Assembly: GCA_964465065.1 (NCBI GenBank)
Contig: CAYXHZ010000096.1
Location: 1-8,059, forward strand
DNA: 8,059 nt
Direction of reading: 5' to 3'
From: CAYMND01 sp964465065
GTDB taxonomy: Bacteria; Acidobacteriota; Aminicenantia; UBA2199
Each line of letters starts with the position of its first letter. Within the stretch, counting starts at the first letter, position 1. The notes below the pieces were generated by a model. That model worked only from the letters and a program-made list of their open reading frames with translations. It did not search any database and was not told the DNA's origin. Both the position numbers and the translations under genes were made by a program. Below, in pieces: positions 6,979 through 8,059 of the stretch.

Positions 6979-7926
6979 ATGGAACCAATCCACAAGATCA
7001 TTGTCAATCCATCATCGGGCCAGGGGCGCGGCACCCGCTTCATTCCCGAGTTGCAACGACTGCTTTCGGAGTACGGCATCAACGCGGAGCTGATCGTCAG
7101 TCGCAGCGAAGCTCACATGCGGGAGCTGTTCGCCGATCTGGCTGTCCGGGAGCCCCTGCTGGCGGCGGTCGGCGGCGACACCACCTTCACCATCATGGCT
7201 CAGGAGCTGTGGCGAATCAAGCTGCAGACAGGGAAGCCGGTGGCGGAAATGGCCTGGATCGGCGTCGGTTCGGCCAACGATATCCTGCGTCAGATCGGTC
7301 TGGTAAAGGTGCGGTCGGCCGTGGCGGCGCTCAGGAAGGGCCAGACCATGGAGATCAGTCTGGGCGAGGTGGCCGACGACAGCGGTCACCGGGAAATATT
7401 TCTGGGCTCGGTCGCTCTGGGGGCGGCGCCGCGGGTCAACCAAGCCGTAGCCGTGGCCCGGGCGGCCGGCAGGAAATTCTCCTGGACAGCCGAATGGAAA
7501 CCCGGCTTGACAGCGCTATATAAGGCTTTTCGCGCCGGAGAGCTGCCCTTCGATTTCGAACTCCTCCCGGCTGCGGGTCGTGGTCTGTCGGGAACGGCGG
7601 CCCTGATCCTGCTGCTCAACATCCCCCACTTTTCCCGGGGCATCGTGGTCAACGACTTCGCCGCTCTGGACAGTCCGCTGATCGACTGGACGGTGTTGTC
7701 CTGTGAATCCCTGTTCGCTTTGTGGTGCATGCAGCAACGCCTGCTGCGTCGGGCCGGGAAGGTGATTCACGAGGACATCCAGCTGGGCCAGGCCGGCGCC
7801 GGAAAATTGACCCTGATCTCGCCGCAGGCCTACCTCGTCGACGGCGAGCGGCGCGGTCCGGCCCGGGAATTGTCTTTTGCGGCCATCCCCAAGGCTCTGC
7901 GGCTGCGGGTACCCTGCCCGGATTGA
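6979..7926 (+). CDS. Diacylglycerol/lipid kinase-family protein (DAGK_cat, YegS/LCB5-like) with altered GGDGT motif
   Basis: The 315-residue protein has the layout of bacterial YegS/DgkB-type lipid kinases, which phosphorylate diacylglycerol-like lipids at the inner membrane. Visible are the nucleotide-binding loop IVNPSSGQGRG (8-18), GGDTT (65-69) where the family has GGDGT, VGSANDI (96-102) replacing the usual GTGNDFAR, a beta-rich C-terminal domain with LLNIPHFSRGIVVND (about 212-226), and VDGE (287-290), matching the conserved late DGE motif. There is no signal peptide or membrane segment. The stretch between GGDTT and VGSANDI is about 10 residues longer than in YegS. An in-frame TGA at 6973-6975 makes ATG 6979 the first start; no Shine-Dalgarno sequence precedes it. 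The altered glycine makes lipid-kinase activity uncertain; a divergent substrate or a regulatory role is possible. The gene diverges from gatE and stands alone. Confidence 0.88.
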   Translation: MEPIHKIIVNPSSGQGRGTRFIPELQRLLSEYGINAELIVSRSEAHMRELFADLAVREPLLAAVGGDTTFTIMAQELWRIKLQTGKPVAEMAWIGVGSANDILRQIGLVKVRSAVAALRKGQTMEISLGEVADDSGHREIFLGSVALGAAPRVNQAVAVARAAGRKFSWTAEWKPGLTALYKAFRAGELPFDFELLPAAGRGLSGTAALILLLNIPHFSRGIVVNDFAALDSPLIDWTVLSCESLFALWCMQQRLLRRAGKVIHEDIQLGQAGAGKLTLISPQAYLVDGERRGPARELSFAAIPKALRLRVPCPD

Positions 7927-7928
7927 GC

Positions 7929-7961
7929 AAAAAAAAACCCGCCCCCGAAGGGGCGGGCTTT
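7929..7961 (-). terminator. Intrinsic terminator with UUCG tetraloop
   Basis: An 8-bp GC-only stem (7938-7945 pairing with 7950-7957) closes a four-base loop that reads TTCG on the minus strand, followed on that strand by nine T (7937-7929). This is a strong terminator for the outer-membrane protein gene, which stops at 7991. On the plus strand only three T follow, so it would stop the lipid-kinase transcript less well. Confidence 0.9.
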
Positions 7962-7990
7962 AAAAGCTCGATTGATTTCCTTTTCAGGAA

Positions 7991-8059
7991 TCAGAAGCTG
8001 AACTTGAAGCCGACACGCACGCGCATCGGATTGCCGCGGGCGCCGTCGCCGTAGAGCCA
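7991..8059 (-). CDS. C-terminal end of an outer-membrane beta-barrel protein (5' part outside window)
   Basis: Only the last 22 codons and a TGA (7993-7991) are inside the window. They read WLYGDGARGNP followed by MRVRVGFKFSF. The alternating hydrophobic pattern and the terminal Phe are the classic last beta-strand signal recognised by the BamA machinery of diderm bacteria. A tight UUCG-loop terminator follows 34 bases after the stop. The frame agrees exactly with the edge (23 codons in 69 bases). The fragment is too short to say which porin, receptor or autotransporter family it belongs to. Confidence 0.7.
   Translation of the reverse strand, partial: WLYGDGARGNPMRVRVGFKFSF

Overview
The window looks like a piece of a GC-rich bacterial chromosome from an organism with an outer membrane. 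Coding regions are GC-rich and the promoter-bearing gaps are AT-rich. The last gene fragment ends in an aromatic-rich strand with a terminal phenylalanine, the usual insertion signal of outer-membrane beta-barrels. Three gaps carry readable sigma70-type promoters (TATAAT or TATACT boxes), and a C(UUCG)G hairpin followed by nine T makes a classic intrinsic terminator. I cannot name the phylum. Nothing here looks like phage, plasmid, insertion sequence, CRISPR or RNA gene. No gap exceeds 300 bases; the longest is 216.

Layout, left to right: (1) minus strand, a large exported beta-propeller protein with C-terminal DUF11-like domains, open at the left edge. (2) A 216-base divergent gap. (3) Plus strand, a complete DegT/ArnB-like PLP-dependent sugar aminotransferase. 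(4) Convergent with it, a two-gene minus-strand operon, gatE-gatD, with an 8-base overlap. It encodes the archaeal-type glutamyl-tRNA(Gln) amidotransferase. (5) A 161-base divergent gap holding the gatE promoter, an 18-bp palindrome, a 10-bp inverted repeat and a second promoter. (6) Plus strand, a diacylglycerol/lipid-kinase-family protein with an altered GGDGT motif and an apparently leaderless start. (7) A terminator, then the 3' end of a minus-strand outer-membrane protein.

The functionally tight unit is gatE-gatD. GatD releases ammonia from an amide donor, and GatE activates the glutamate on Glu-tRNA(Gln) and amidates it, so that the cell makes Gln-tRNA(Gln) without a glutaminyl-tRNA synthetase. 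The remaining genes (a surface propeller, a sugar aminotransferase, a lipid kinase and an outer-membrane protein) fit a loose cell-envelope theme. They are in separate transcription units, and I see no evidence that they form one pathway.

The most notable point is an archaeal-type GatDE pair with bacterial-style expression signals, next to an outer-membrane protein gene. The divergent gatE/lipid-kinase control region and the GGDTT kinase motif are the next most worth checking. I did not find a clearly new multi-gene system.
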